From: Pyrinomonadaceae bacterium
GTDB lineage: Bacteria > Acidobacteriota > Blastocatellia > Pyrinomonadales > Pyrinomonadaceae
Assembly (NCBI GenBank): GCA_030841085.1
Contig: JAVEDP010000024.1
Location: 1 to 64,000, forward strand
Reading direction: 5' to 3'
DNA: 64,000 bases
Under the pieces are notes generated by a model. It was not told where the DNA came from, did no database searches, and saw nothing but the letters and a program-made list of their open reading frames with translations. The position numbers were made by a program, and so were the translations under genes. Below, in pieces: positions 52,658 through 63,300 of this stretch. Numbering within the stretch: position 1 is the stretch's first letter; each line of letters begins with the position of its first letter.

Positions 52658-53380
52658 CTAGTCGTTAATTCTGCTGCGTAACTCCCCAATGCTAAGCCAC
52701 GTTTGACTCCTATGTAGCATACGGTGGCAGTTTGCGCACACGATGGCGAGATCTGCTAGCCTCGTCCGTCGCGTAGCGTCCGTTGCCGAGAGTGGCAAAA
52801 CGTGATGACACTCTGCGTACCCATCACCAATGGAGCCGTAGAACTCTGAGAAATCGAACCCACAGACCTCACAGGCGAGTTTGCCGAACGCCGCCAGTGC
52901 TTCCCGTTTTTTCCGTCGGACTACCGTAAGATTTCGTTCTCGCCATTTGTGCAAACCAAACAGCAAACGCCCCTCACGAAATTGAAGCCCGTCGTCGCCT
53001 CTACTCTCGATCCAGGCCTGCGCAACAACAGATGGCGCGCTGTTATTGCTAACTCGGATTGCCTGAGCGGTGTTATGAATCAACGACTGATTCGACGCGA
53101 AGTCGTCCCAGACAATTTTCTCCAGGCTCCCACCTCGGCCCAATCCAGCGCCTGGAAACGTGGGATCGAGCCGGCAAAGATTACGAAGCTTCATGTGCAC
53201 ACCACTTGGATTACGAAATGCTGGAGTTCTGGAATTGAAAGGATGAATCGGCAACTTGTTCAAGAATGTGCTCAATTCAACGACCTTAGGCGTGCGCTTG
53301 CTTACCCTCGTCATGTCAACGCTAAAGTAGACATCAAGCAAAAGAATCAGTTCATCGCGTGTCCAGTCAGGATTTTTCAT
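52658..53380 (-). CDS. HNH endonuclease, McrA-like
   Basis: 240 residues. The N-terminal 110 residues (WTRDELILLLDVYFSVDMTR ... GVHMKLRNLCRLDPTF) match the N-terminal domain found in McrA-like restriction nucleases. The HNH site is C-terminal: CEVCGFDFSEFYG (about 171), AECHHVLPLS (about 193) and CANCHRMLHR (about 216), with two CxxC pairs holding zinc. McrA-like enzymes cut modified DNA; recognition here could be of phosphorothioate or methylated DNA given the neighbour. It is 22 bases downstream of the methyltransferase gene. Confidence 0.85.
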   Translation of the reverse strand: MKNPDWTRDELILLLDVYFSVDMTRVSKRTPKVVELSTFLNKLPIHPFNSRTPAFRNPSGVHMKLRNLCRLDPTFPGAGLGRGGSLEKIVWDDFASNQSLIHNTAQAIRVSNNSAPSVVAQAWIESRGDDGLQFREGRLLFGLHKWRERNLTVVRRKKREALAAFGKLACEVCGFDFSEFYGSIGDGYAECHHVLPLSATDATRRTRLADLAIVCANCHRMLHRSQTWLSIGELRSRIND

Positions 53381-53402
53381 ACCAATGTGGCAGTGCCAAG
53401 CA

Positions 53403-54866
53403 TCAAACCGTAACGGTGCGTGAGGTTTTTATCAATCGATGCCCTGAAAGAGTAAACCCTTTGCTGTTCAATACTCTCTCCCATCCGTCTTTTGTCCCGA
53501 TCGACTCAGGGTGTTCATAAAGTCCACACCGTTCTTCTTGTTCAGTAAGTCGTTCGAAGCGAGCACGAAGCGGGTGCCCCTGTGCTAGAAGGGTTTCTTT
53601 TCGGTGGAGAATAAAAGGATTCACCGATTCAGAGTATTCATTATACTTGATGCGAAAGTTGTTTAGCGGAACTACCAGTGAGCCAGCAAGGGCGGGGTGT
53701 GCCGTCTTCTCAAAATCAGGATAATAAAGGTAAGAGATTTGTGGTTTACTTACCTTTAGCTTGATAACGTTTGCGTTCTCGACAGAACCTATGTAGGCGC
53801 GCGCGCAACCCTCATAAACTCGTAACACTGAGGGCAAAGCGGGCAGAGCACTCGCATGTAAGTACAAAGCGTCCGGTAGTCGTTTGCCTACGGATGACGT
53901 CCGACAGGATTCGCTTATGAGTTCCCTTTTGCCCGCAGAGAATAATAACTGGTCTGCTAGCTCACAGGCCTTGCGGTAATTTGGGAAGAACGCCCGAACA
54001 TCTAACTGTAAATCGCGCGGGAGTTGAGAGAATCTAGGGCGCCCCGCGAAACGAGATAAGGCGAGATAAACCAAAAGATCTTGTGTTCGCTCCTCACGAA
54101 TCACCGCCCATTGTTCTGCGCCTGTTACTTTACGAATTATCGCGAAAGCTCGCGGTAGACTACCGATTTTTTCGCGAATCAAGTCCGCGACCGCGATCTC
54201 AGACTCATCGGGGAGACGGCCGCGAACCGTCAAAAAGCCCGTGAGAACGTCAAAAAGTTCGCTGTACCGCTCAAAAATTAGGTCGCTAAAGCGCTGCCGG
54301 GGAATTGCTGTTTTTCTTCTGTATCGCGAAGCATCAAAGGATTGCCGCAGCTCACTATCTCGGAATACGTAGAAGATGCCTGGCGCAATAGCCAGACTCT
54401 TAACATCTAATACGTCATCAATCCAACCGCCCAATTCGTGTTGGTCGTAGAACTTCTGAAATGTTCCTCGACTAGTAACGCAACCGTCTGAGTAAGGACT
54501 GCACAGACCTGAGCGGTTTGCCTCCAATGACAAACGAGCCGATACAATGAGGACTTTTTGAGTTAGAGACCATGCATCTTTTAAGACGTCGATACGCTCA
54601 GCCACGTCTTCGATTACATTAACTACATACCCTAAGTTAACAACATCAGCCGACCGTCGTTTACTCTCGGGCCGATGTAGCGGGTCCCAACCATCTACAT
54701 CAACTCCTTGCTGGTTGAGCCGACGAATGTCATCGCCCCGCCCACAGCCGTAATCAAAAACTGACGTGGACTGAGTGAGCAATCCGTGTTCGAGAGCTAA
54801 CTGAATTGGCCGAGAAAACTCGATTCGTTTTATGGCTGTTTTTTGCCTCTGGACGGATAGCCTCAC
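53403..54866 (-). CDS. DNA phosphorothioation-associated putative methyltransferase
   Basis: 487 residues. SVFDYGCGRGDDIRRLNQQG (about 39-58) is SAM motif I; VDVDGWDPLHRPES (about 58-71) and ADVVNLGYVVNVIEDVAERI (about 74-93) complete the Rossmann core. ALSRFAGRPRFSQLP and the long helical C-terminal part match the putative methyltransferase family found beside dnd clusters, recalled from the TIGR04096 group. The dndABCDE genes are not in the window. It heads the operon with the HNH gene and is divergent from the Mrr-type gene, with 116 bp between. Confidence 0.78.
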   Translation of the reverse strand: MRLSVQRQKTAIKRIEFSRPIQLALEHGLLTQSTSVFDYGCGRGDDIRRLNQQGVDVDGWDPLHRPESKRRSADVVNLGYVVNVIEDVAERIDVLKDAWSLTQKVLIVSARLSLEANRSGLCSPYSDGCVTSRGTFQKFYDQHELGGWIDDVLDVKSLAIAPGIFYVFRDSELRQSFDASRYRRKTAIPRQRFSDLIFERYSELFDVLTGFLTVRGRLPDESEIAVADLIREKIGSLPRAFAIIRKVTGAEQWAVIREERTQDLLVYLALSRFAGRPRFSQLPRDLQLDVRAFFPNYRKACELADQLLFSAGKRELISESCRTSSVGKRLPDALYLHASALPALPSVLRVYEGCARAYIGSVENANVIKLKVSKPQISYLYYPDFEKTAHPALAGSLVVPLNNFRIKYNEYSESVNPFILHRKETLLAQGHPLRARFERLTEQEERCGLYEHPESIGTKDGWERVLNSKGFTLSGHRLIKTSRTVTV

Positions 54867-54982
54867 GCTCTATATCCTAACTCACCAGAATAATAAAACC
54901 CGAGAAGTAGCGGCGTGGTTTGCTCTAAATTCCGCCGGACGTCGACCGATGTATATTTAAGCTTTGAAAGAGCGAGTTGCTT

Positions 54983-55852
54983 ATGAAAGATTTATCGCCC
55001 TCCTATGACGCCGTGGAGCTTACAGTCGATGGATTTATTTTGCGCGACGACGACTCCGACGAAGATCAATACATTGATGCCTTCGACTGGGCCATCCTTC
55101 CCGATTTTGATTTGTGCGTTTACTGCTCGCATCGTCTCGTAAAGGTCGAAGGCGAAGAGCAAGAAGACGGGCACCTACTAAGGGACTACTGTCTCTGGTA
55201 CTGCCGAAACTGTAGGTTTTGGCAGTCCCGGATTTATTCTGATCCCTACGGTGGTTGTATGCCAGGACCTGATAATTGGGCCTACATTTCGAAACTTCGC
55301 GAATTTCCCGGGGAGATACCAGACGGCTGCTCCAGCGAGTTCGCGTCATTCATAAGACGTAATCCAAATTTCCTGCACACATGCGACCCAACAAAGTTTG
55401 AAAAACTGGTCGCCGATGTCTTTAGAGCCAATTTCAAGAATAGCGAAGTTATTCACGTCGGTAAGCCTGATGATGGCGGCATTGACGTCGTCATGGTAGA
55501 CAGCGAGACTCAACAATGGCTAATTCAAGTCAAACGCCGCGGATCGGGGAGTGCATCGGAGGGTGTTGCGACAATTCGCGACATGTTAGGTTCAATGATA
55601 CTGAATGGGGCAGCGCAGGCAATTATCGTTTCGAACGTGAATCAGTTTTCGTTGCGAGCCAAACAAGCGACGGACAAAGCAAGGGGTCTCGGGCTGACAA
55701 TCCGGCTCGTCGACAAAGGCATTCTAAATCGAATGCTGGAGCCCGTGTTACCTGATAGGCCTTGGTTAGGGCCTATTCGCTCGGTCGACGAAGTTTTGGC
55801 TGCGCGACTCGAGCAAGAGATTCCTAGCGATCCAGAAATGCCGTTATGGTAG
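54983..55852 (+). CDS. Mrr-type restriction endonuclease with N-terminal zinc ribbon
   Basis: 289 residues from ATG 54983 (a TTG two codons earlier is less likely). A zinc ribbon lies at about residues 52-85: CVYCSHRL and WYCRNCRFW. The Mrr-type PD-(D/E)xK domain (about 145-275) has FEKLVADVFRANF, GKPDDGGIDVVMVDS with the catalytic Asp, and WLIQVKRRG with the Gln-x-Lys. RLVDKGILNRML closes it. The fold cuts DNA, often modified DNA. It is on the opposite strand to the genes on both sides and is convergent with the receiver-like gene (40 bp). Confidence 0.86.
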   Translation: MKDLSPSYDAVELTVDGFILRDDDSDEDQYIDAFDWAILPDFDLCVYCSHRLVKVEGEEQEDGHLLRDYCLWYCRNCRFWQSRIYSDPYGGCMPGPDNWAYISKLREFPGEIPDGCSSEFASFIRRNPNFLHTCDPTKFEKLVADVFRANFKNSEVIHVGKPDDGGIDVVMVDSETQQWLIQVKRRGSGSASEGVATIRDMLGSMILNGAAQAIIVSNVNQFSLRAKQATDKARGLGLTIRLVDKGILNRMLEPVLPDRPWLGPIRSVDEVLAARLEQEIPSDPEMPLW

Positions 55853-55892
55853 TGCGATTAGCCGACAAATAAGGAGAGGCTAAGAGGCCTAT

Positions 55893-57818
55893 CTAATCCT
55901 GCCTCGCATCATCGACTTCAAGCTCAGGAACTTCTAACTCAATGATTAACGGGCCATAGTCCCCCTTGATCACTCTCTCCTGATCAATTGGGTTCTTCTG
56001 GGGATCAACGTACGGTCCGACAACGGTAACGATATCGTAGCCCGAGTTTTTGAATGCTCGCTCTAATCGATCTCGTGAATAGGGGATTCCTTCTTCCATC
56101 TTCGAAAACAGCTCTCGCTGCTCTACGGAAGTTCGCCAACTTTCTCTTAGCTTCTCAGGAAGAGTGTCACTATCGACCTTAACCATCGCAACGCGAAGTT
56201 TCCCCACAATATCTGGGGCCAATATCAATCGGTCAATCAGAGCGTTCGTGCTTCGACCGATTAAAACAACAGCGCTTTGATCAGCAGGTTTAACAGAAAT
56301 CAGTTGATGTAGTTTTCCTTCATGATCTTTGTACGAAACTGTCGCGCCGGCGGCATGCTGCATAGGCGGCAGTACTGGCGTTCCAACCCGTGATAAAGAA
56401 CTTGTAAACAATTGTTGAAGCTGAATCGAAAAGGTAGATCTAAAGCGACGAACCCTCTGAAAGTTGTCGGACTTAATGTGGTTTGCCAGTTCACTTCTCG
56501 TCCACGTGACTGGATTGCCTAAGTCCCACTCGATAACATAATCTTTGCCGTCGTGAAATAATATTGGCGTCACCAACTCCTTGGGTTTTTTGTGAAGTAA
56601 TAATTCTGAGGGGCGTGCGACCCCAGTAATGAATAAGAATCGCTTTGCGTAGTCGTGCTGTAAATCACAAGCGGGTGTCAAGACAAGCAGGGCAATTCTC
56701 TCCCCCTTAGCGAACTCAACTACAGGCGCTACTCCTTCACCTAGAGCATCAACCCTCGTGGAAAAGAGTACCTCCCCAAACTCAAGGTCGAGATGCGCAA
56801 GTATCTTTGAACTTCGAAACAGCATCCCATCAGCAATACTGGCCGAAGCGGACGACGGCAGGAAATGAGGTGCCGGATAGTCGTCCCATTGCATCTCATT
56901 GAGTTGTAGCGCCGCAGTAGATAACCTCGTATCCTCTTCAAGTTCAAACTGAAAGTATTGTCCAAACACTTCGAGTAGATAGGCACCAATCAATTCTCCT
57001 TCGGCATTAAGTATGAGTGTATGCAGATCGGCATAATCCCGTAGATCCAGAAGGCGAACTGTCTTTAAGAACCTCGCCTTCGCGTCTTCTAGGGCTTTGC
57101 TCCACAACTCGAGAAAACCCGTTAGCTGTAATGTCTTGCGATAGGAAGAGGTGATCCGATAGAGAACTTCCTGCAGTTCAGGTGATTCCTCAAGCAATGT
57201 CTTTCGCATTGTCCGAAATTGAGAACCTACCAGTTCGGCTTCATCACGGAACTCGTCTTTCATGTCTTCTAAGCGAGTGCTCGAAGACATTAAAACAATC
57301 ATCGGCGGCGCTTCACGTCTGGGCGCGACTATTTCCTTCACTCGATTCATTGCTTTATCCCGTGCTTCCTGATCTTGTCGCGCACCGAGAAACAGATCTA
57401 CAAATATCAATTGCGCTTCAGCCGCTTTGCCTAATTGCTGTGAATCATAGGTGCCGCCTTGGAGAGTGAGTTCCTTAAATAAGAGATTGCTCAAAGGCTC
57501 CAGCTGTTTCTTACCTGCATTTTGGCGTGCGTCATACGAAGCGAAGAGAGCTTTAACCACACCACTTTCGTCCCTGCGATCCCATAAGAATTTCACGAAG
57601 GTGTCGTCTTGCTTTAGCTCTTCCAACCTGGTTTCTGCGTTGGTTATTCCGTAAGTTCGGAGAAGGTTGATTTCCGGCTCTGACAAGTCGTCCTGAAAGA
57701 AATTCCACGATTCCGCCTCGATGTCGGCGGATGACGGGATCTCATCATAAACATCGTCGATTATCGCTGCGGTAGTAATACCTTCGCGCGTCAATATTTC
57801 TCGCAATTCTTTAATCAT
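55893..57818 (-). CDS. Receiver-like protein with large unknown C-terminal region
   Basis: 641 residues. Residues about 15-220 look like a response-regulator receiver with an insertion: TAAIIDDVYDE (acid pair at about 20), AQLIFVDLFLGARQ with the candidate phospho-Asp at about 141, and MIVLMSSSTRLEDM with the conserved Ser/Thr at about 174. Residues 220-641 match nothing I know; LALVLTPACDLQHDYAKRF-type (RIALLVLTPACDLQHDY, about 372) is a notable conserved-looking segment. It overlaps the kinase gene by eight bases, so it is the probable output partner of the kinase. Confidence 0.7.
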   Translation of the reverse strand: MIKELREILTREGITTAAIIDDVYDEIPSSADIEAESWNFFQDDLSEPEINLLRTYGITNAETRLEELKQDDTFVKFLWDRRDESGVVKALFASYDARQNAGKKQLEPLSNLLFKELTLQGGTYDSQQLGKAAEAQLIFVDLFLGARQDQEARDKAMNRVKEIVAPRREAPPMIVLMSSSTRLEDMKDEFRDEAELVGSQFRTMRKTLLEESPELQEVLYRITSSYRKTLQLTGFLELWSKALEDAKARFLKTVRLLDLRDYADLHTLILNAEGELIGAYLLEVFGQYFQFELEEDTRLSTAALQLNEMQWDDYPAPHFLPSSASASIADGMLFRSSKILAHLDLEFGEVLFSTRVDALGEGVAPVVEFAKGERIALLVLTPACDLQHDYAKRFLFITGVARPSELLLHKKPKELVTPILFHDGKDYVIEWDLGNPVTWTRSELANHIKSDNFQRVRRFRSTFSIQLQQLFTSSLSRVGTPVLPPMQHAAGATVSYKDHEGKLHQLISVKPADQSAVVLIGRSTNALIDRLILAPDIVGKLRVAMVKVDSDTLPEKLRESWRTSVEQRELFSKMEEGIPYSRDRLERAFKNSGYDIVTVVGPYVDPQKNPIDQERVIKGDYGPLIIELEVPELEVDDARQD

Positions 57819-60189
57819 TGGATTGAGGAAGTTCCAATACGAAGGTGTTCAAGCGATTGGGGTGCACGGTATTCTCGTCCGACAAGTAGAGTTCAGCATC
57901 GTTGTAATGCGCACACTCGCGAGCGATATACAGGCCTAGTCCTTGTCGACGTCGACGGTCTTTGGTGGAAAAGAATGGTCTGAATACATCTTCTTTTAAG
58001 TCGCTGCTAATACCGGGACCATTGTCTTCAAAAAATATCTGACGCATCTTGGAGTCGACGACCACTGTAATCTTTGGCACAAACGAGTGATCTTCATCAG
58101 CTCGCCGTTTTAACCAGAAGACCGAATTCGAAGTCAAATTCTCTATGATCTGAACGTACATTCCTTTTACCCCGGTGACATCCAAGCGTCGCAAGCCTTT
58201 GGTTTTTAGCTGCGTTTTTAGCCGGTGACGTTGGAACTGCAGCTCATGTCCCTCAAAAATTTCTTCAATGAGGCTCACTAGATCGAATGTTTCACGACGC
58301 TGCCGTCCTGAGATACTTAGTGGATCGAGCACTCTCAGTCGCTTATTCATCGTTTTCATTTCGGCCCGTAATACCTTGAGCGTCGAGGCAATATTTCTAG
58401 GCAGGTTTTCTGTTTCCGCGTTTGCCAAGGACATCATTGCAGTCTCAGTGGATCGCGCCAATTCATGAGCAATAACTTCAAGCATCAGACCTATTCCAGC
58501 CAGCTGAATCAGTCGAGATCTTTCGTCTTCAGCCTGTTCTGCGAGTGCACGAGCTTGATCAAAATATTGTTTCATCTGATCAAATATTTCTTGCACGTCT
58601 TGTAGTTCAAGGCTGCTCTCAGGATGTCTGCTTTTTAATTGACGGATCGCCTGTCGTGCACGTGAATCAAACGCGGAAATACGTTCCTCAACTTGATCGA
58701 AATCAATTTCCACATGCCGTTGGCTACGATTGACCTCATCCATGAAATTCCGCAATAAGTTTTGAGTCACGTATCGAAGAATCTCAACAAAGACGTATTT
58801 TTCCGGAGTTTCTTTCAATCCCTCCCTATTCGTTTGGTCTATGAGGTCTGGATTTCCTAAACGGGAAATCTGCACCCGACCAATAAACTGGGCTTTATTG
58901 AGTTTATATCCAGGCGAGGCAAGCGCCTTACGATCCAATCCCAACCAATCGTCCTTATCTTCCCCGTACGGCAGCACGCGATACCCATCACGAAACAGCA
59001 TGATTCCTGACCAACGACGCTGAAGTTCTCGGACAGTATTGAGATTGCCGATAGAATCAATTCCTCGCAATTTTTGACGGTTGTACCAGTACGCCTCATA
59101 TTCGAAAGGGCCAACGGTATTAATTGCGTAGGCCGGAATCTCCTCATTTGCGTCGTCCGTCAAAACGGACAAATCAATGTTCGCGAAATGTAAATGTTTA
59201 TCCTCCTTCCTTTCCGGGCCTTTAAAAGTCATTTCTACGTCAAGAGATGGTGCTCCTCGACGGATCTTGTAGGACGCTTTCACCGTCGCATGAGCAGCAG
59301 CTAGGATCTCTCTGTCCATCCTCGGAATCTCAACTCGTTCACTGTTGAAAAAAATTGCAATTCGGAACCGGCGTTTTCCAAGAGAAAAGGGATCTGACAA
59401 TTTAGCGAATTCCCTTATTGCGATGTCCCTTATTCTGCGGGGCGACCAATTCCCTTTGAGGCCCGATATCTTGATATTCGTTCCGCTCCACTCCTTGCTT
59501 GGTTTTGGGCTTCCTATAGTCGGCTCAATGTCGATGTCTTGCAGATCCAGATCAAGGTCTTCGAAACGTCGCCAGTCTATCGTTAACTCGTTAAGGTTCT
59601 TTTCTCGCTCAGTCGCCGATTCCAAATACAGCATCCAACCAAGCCTCATAACGGACAGCCGTCCAACGCCTTTTTCGCCCAAATACGGAGAGGCTGGTGC
59701 TGCTCCGTTCCCGCTCGCCGCAAACTTAGCCTCTGCAGCTTCTATTTCCTTTTTTCGAGCTGGTGTTCCGATAACGAGATACTTTGTTTTAATGTCATCA
59801 GCGGACATCCCACTCCCGGTGTCTCGAATGTCGATCCAGTTAGTTTCGGAATAAATCCCTGGCAGCCTCTTTTTGAGAATCGGCAATGTCTTACAGAGCG
59901 CCAACTCGTGCTTAAGCCTGTTAAGGGCATCAGGCTCCGCCGTAGGCTCCGCATTGACTAAAAGCGAATCTTTTATTTCGTCAACCGGTCGAGGTTTGTC
60001 GCCGTCCAGTTCTCGCATCACTTCTAAGAAGCTGCTGTAAGACAGGCAAACGTGTAAAAGGATGTCTACGCCGGTCTTCGATTTCGCGTCGATGGCGTTC
60101 TTTACAAGCTCATAGATCGCCACTTCATCAGAGCTGATGAGCTCCGAACCAAGTTGTAGAACCGTCCTAGCGGAAACACGAAAATGCAT
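57811..60189 (-). CDS. Histidine kinase with additional N-terminal MORC/HSP90-like ATPase domain
   Basis: 792 residues with two GHKL ATPase modules. The N-terminal one (about 1-230) has AIYELVKNAIDAKS, DTGSGMSADDIK and YLGEKGVGRLSVMRLG, as in HSP90/MORC/MutL-type ATPases. The C-terminal one has ENLTSNSVFWLK (N box), FFEDNGPGISSDLKEDVF (G1) and RRQGLGLYIAREC (G2). Just before it, LMLEVIAHELARSTETAMM (about 565-583) resembles the phospho-acceptor H-box, with His at about 573. There is no membrane segment, so it is a cytoplasmic sensor. A coiled-coil stretch (about 470-550) joins the parts. Confidence 0.8.
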   Translation of the reverse strand: MHFRVSARTVLQLGSELISSDEVAIYELVKNAIDAKSKTGVDILLHVCLSYSSFLEVMRELDGDKPRPVDEIKDSLLVNAEPTAEPDALNRLKHELALCKTLPILKKRLPGIYSETNWIDIRDTGSGMSADDIKTKYLVIGTPARKKEIEAAEAKFAASGNGAAPASPYLGEKGVGRLSVMRLGWMLYLESATEREKNLNELTIDWRRFEDLDLDLQDIDIEPTIGSPKPSKEWSGTNIKISGLKGNWSPRRIRDIAIREFAKLSDPFSLGKRRFRIAIFFNSERVEIPRMDREILAAAHATVKASYKIRRGAPSLDVEMTFKGPERKEDKHLHFANIDLSVLTDDANEEIPAYAINTVGPFEYEAYWYNRQKLRGIDSIGNLNTVRELQRRWSGIMLFRDGYRVLPYGEDKDDWLGLDRKALASPGYKLNKAQFIGRVQISRLGNPDLIDQTNREGLKETPEKYVFVEILRYVTQNLLRNFMDEVNRSQRHVEIDFDQVEERISAFDSRARQAIRQLKSRHPESSLELQDVQEIFDQMKQYFDQARALAEQAEDERSRLIQLAGIGLMLEVIAHELARSTETAMMSLANAETENLPRNIASTLKVLRAEMKTMNKRLRVLDPLSISGRQRRETFDLVSLIEEIFEGHELQFQRHRLKTQLKTKGLRRLDVTGVKGMYVQIIENLTSNSVFWLKRRADEDHSFVPKITVVVDSKMRQIFFEDNGPGISSDLKEDVFRPFFSTKDRRRRQGLGLYIARECAHYNDAELYLSDENTVHPNRLNTFVLELPQSND

Positions 60190-60302
60190 AAAAATAAATT
60201 AGCCGATTACGAAATCAATCAGGAAGGACACCTGTGCCCTTCCTGTTATCATCACGCCATTTTCACTATTCACGTAGTAGTATCTCGCAAGCTCTTTCGT
60301 TT

Positions 60303-63300
60303 TTAGGTATTGGTTTGGATCCCTTCAGAGATGGCGCGGACCGCCCTCTCCATAAATTCGCTCTCAACAAATGGCACTTGAGCATACGTGAGTGGTGCGC
60401 CTTCAAGCTTTGCCAGGAGATGTCCTCGACCGAGCAATCGCTCAGCTCCTTTTTCACCTAATGCGATATCCGACGTTCCTTCAGAGTCAACGCGCAAAAT
60501 TAGCCGGTTTCCTAGGTTGGATCGTAACTGCATCGGCATGACATTCGCATCCGGTCTTTGGGCTGCGAAAATCAAGTAAATGCCGGCGGCCCGTGCCTTG
60601 ACGCCCAGCCGTCCAACTAATGCAGTTACCTCCTCTTTGTAGTCATCGACCATCATCCATTCAGCAAATTCATCATGTATCACCCAAATGACCGGGAGGC
60701 GCTCGTTCGGCGAAACATTCCGGTTATAAACCATTAGACTATTGGCTTTTGCGCTCTTGAGCTTACCGTAACGTCTGTCCATTTCAGTCACCAGCGACCG
60801 TAGCTTTTCAAGGGCGACATTCTGCTCATCTATCACTCCACCGTCCAGATGCGGTAAGTCATCAAAATGAAAATAATCGACGCCTTGTTTAGGATCGATA
60901 AGCGTTACTCTCGCTTGCGCTGGCGTATTTGTAGCAGCTATCGCCAGAATTATGTTTTGCATCAGCACGGACTTCCCGCTTCCAGTCGATCCCGCAATCA
61001 AAGTATGAGGAGCATGTTCTCTAGCCGGAGAAATAAACAGCAAACTTCCGTCGTCCTCCCTTACTGCTATTAGCAACTCCTGATTACCATCGGTGGAGGA
61101 TGGCTGCCATCGTTGCCATACATCTTGAAGGAGAATAACTTTCCGGCGTTCGCGTTCAACTGAAATTGAGACAAGTCCAGGTTCTGGACGGACCGCAATT
61201 AGATTCAGCCCATGAGTGGTCAAGAATTCCGAGCGGCGCTTTAGTACCTGGTCTACCGTAAGGTTTGCACTTCCCTCGAACTTCAACAACGCCGAGTTGG
61301 GCGTCAAAATGCTGCTTAATAACTTGGACCGTAACTGGAATTGTTGAAGAGCGCCTTTCGTTCTACCTTCGACTTGCTTGAGCCAGGCTAAATCTTCAGA
61401 TGAATCCAACTGTTCATTGACTTCGGGTGAAAGTAGTTGGGTTATCTGCGGGAATGCCCATGATCCGTGGCTTTCCGATGCTTGAACTACGGGAGTAAAC
61501 TCAATCGCTGAGTCGGGCGCGGTTGGCTCTTGCTCGATTGGGGCCACCAGCTCCGCATCCGATTCTTTTTCGGCTGGCAGAATCTCCTCAGGGGCGGGCT
61601 TCGTTACGGCACCCGAAGGCCGGCGGTAGACTCGTTTCTTCCAGGCATTACTATCCGCCGCTTTCTCACGAACCTCAATGGGATCTTGATCGGAGTAATA
61701 CTTCATCACGAGTTCACGCACGCGCGACCTCCCAAACACCTCTTGATATGAGTTTTCTAGGTCAGCGACCTCAACGAAATCTGATGAGTCTGGAGCGTCG
61801 CTAGGACCAGAGACAAAAACGTGTGAATAGCCTCTGACGAAAATGTCGCAGTTACCCTCACGTATCGCTCGTCTCCAATCAGTTAGACTGAGGTTCGCGC
61901 TTGCCGGGAAGCGAATTCCGTCTAGTATCAGATCGGACAGTCTTGACAGCCAAAGATCTCGATCCAGACGTTCTGGGTTTCCGAACAGAGCGTCATTGAT
62001 TCGCTTAACTGTATCCCGGAGTTGCTTTTGTGATTCCTTACTCTTGGCCGCGACACTTGCCGCGTCAATGTATTTCGCCTCAGTAATTATGACCGCCAAT
62101 TGCAACGAACCTTTTGCGTCCAGTTCAGGACTGAGAACAAGAATGTCAGCAGTTTGTTCTTCGCGTTGGCCCAACCAGTCGGCGTAATCGTCGAGGAAAT
62201 ACCAACCCAAATACTTATCGGTGCCCAACTCATGCTGGACTAAGAATCTGCTGAGGACAACACCCATCAACTCACTGGCATTCCGTCCACGCTTCGCAGC
62301 ACGAAGAACAATGTCACCCGAGATGTCTTTGGCATCATTTATGAACCGCTCAGATAGTGCCTTAAGGCTCGATTCATCTAGTTCTAAGTTCAAAGCCTTG
62401 ATCCGGCTCAGCACCATCGACTGGAGCAAGCCTAACGGTGCTTTCGACGAGATTATTAGATTCCGGCCATGAGTAGATGAGTGTTTATATCGAATTACGC
62501 GAACATCTTGGTTAAGTAATTGTCGTCGGTCTAGTAGCTCGTCGTAGTTTACAACCCAATTTCCCAAGTTATGAGTTTCCTCGAAGATTCGCGCCGTCGT
62601 ATTATCGCGAAAATCCAGTTGCCGAGCTGGCAGAAGTCTCTGACCTTCGACGCCATCCCAGTTCCCCTTAACAAAAGTAGTTAGAGCTGTTAGATAGGCC
62701 CAACCTTCTGCTGTTTGAACGGGACAGCAAAGGTAAACAACAGACTTCATGTCATCAAAAGCTGCCGGTCGTCGTTTAGACCATCTGGCAGGGACAAATG
62801 AATTTCGGACTGCGGGCCGCGCATTTTCCAAAAACCATTCAACCCTCGCATGTCGGGCTATGACGTCTTGCGAGAAAACTATGTCCGTCGGAAGGCCTTC
62901 CTTCTTCGATGGCGGCGGTGCCTGATCGGCCATGATGCCAATCCTGAGTCGCGCCATGAAGTCTCGGGTGGCCTCGCTGGCATTGAAGCTGTCCGCATCT
63001 CCGTCTGAGGTTTCAACAATCTTCTCGTACAAACTACGAAGCCGTTTTGGGTCTCGGTGCCTAAGGATCACCTGACATCGGATCTCGTCTTCCAATTCGT
63101 GAAGCGCACCAATCTTCTCGACCACCGCTTGCGGCAACCGTGCTGAGTCACAGTTGTAAAGTACTATTTGCAGATTGGCTTGTTCGTGAGGCTGCAGCTC
63201 CAGATATCGTTGCACCAATTCAACAACTTGGCTCGCAGCTTCGGCTGGGTTTTCATTGGTATCGTCGATCCCGTCATTGCTGATGGTCGGAAGCTCATGC

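Noticed and set aside
57811-60189. MutL/MORC-only protein
   Set aside because: A second ATPase and an H-box-like segment at the C-terminus support a histidine kinase.
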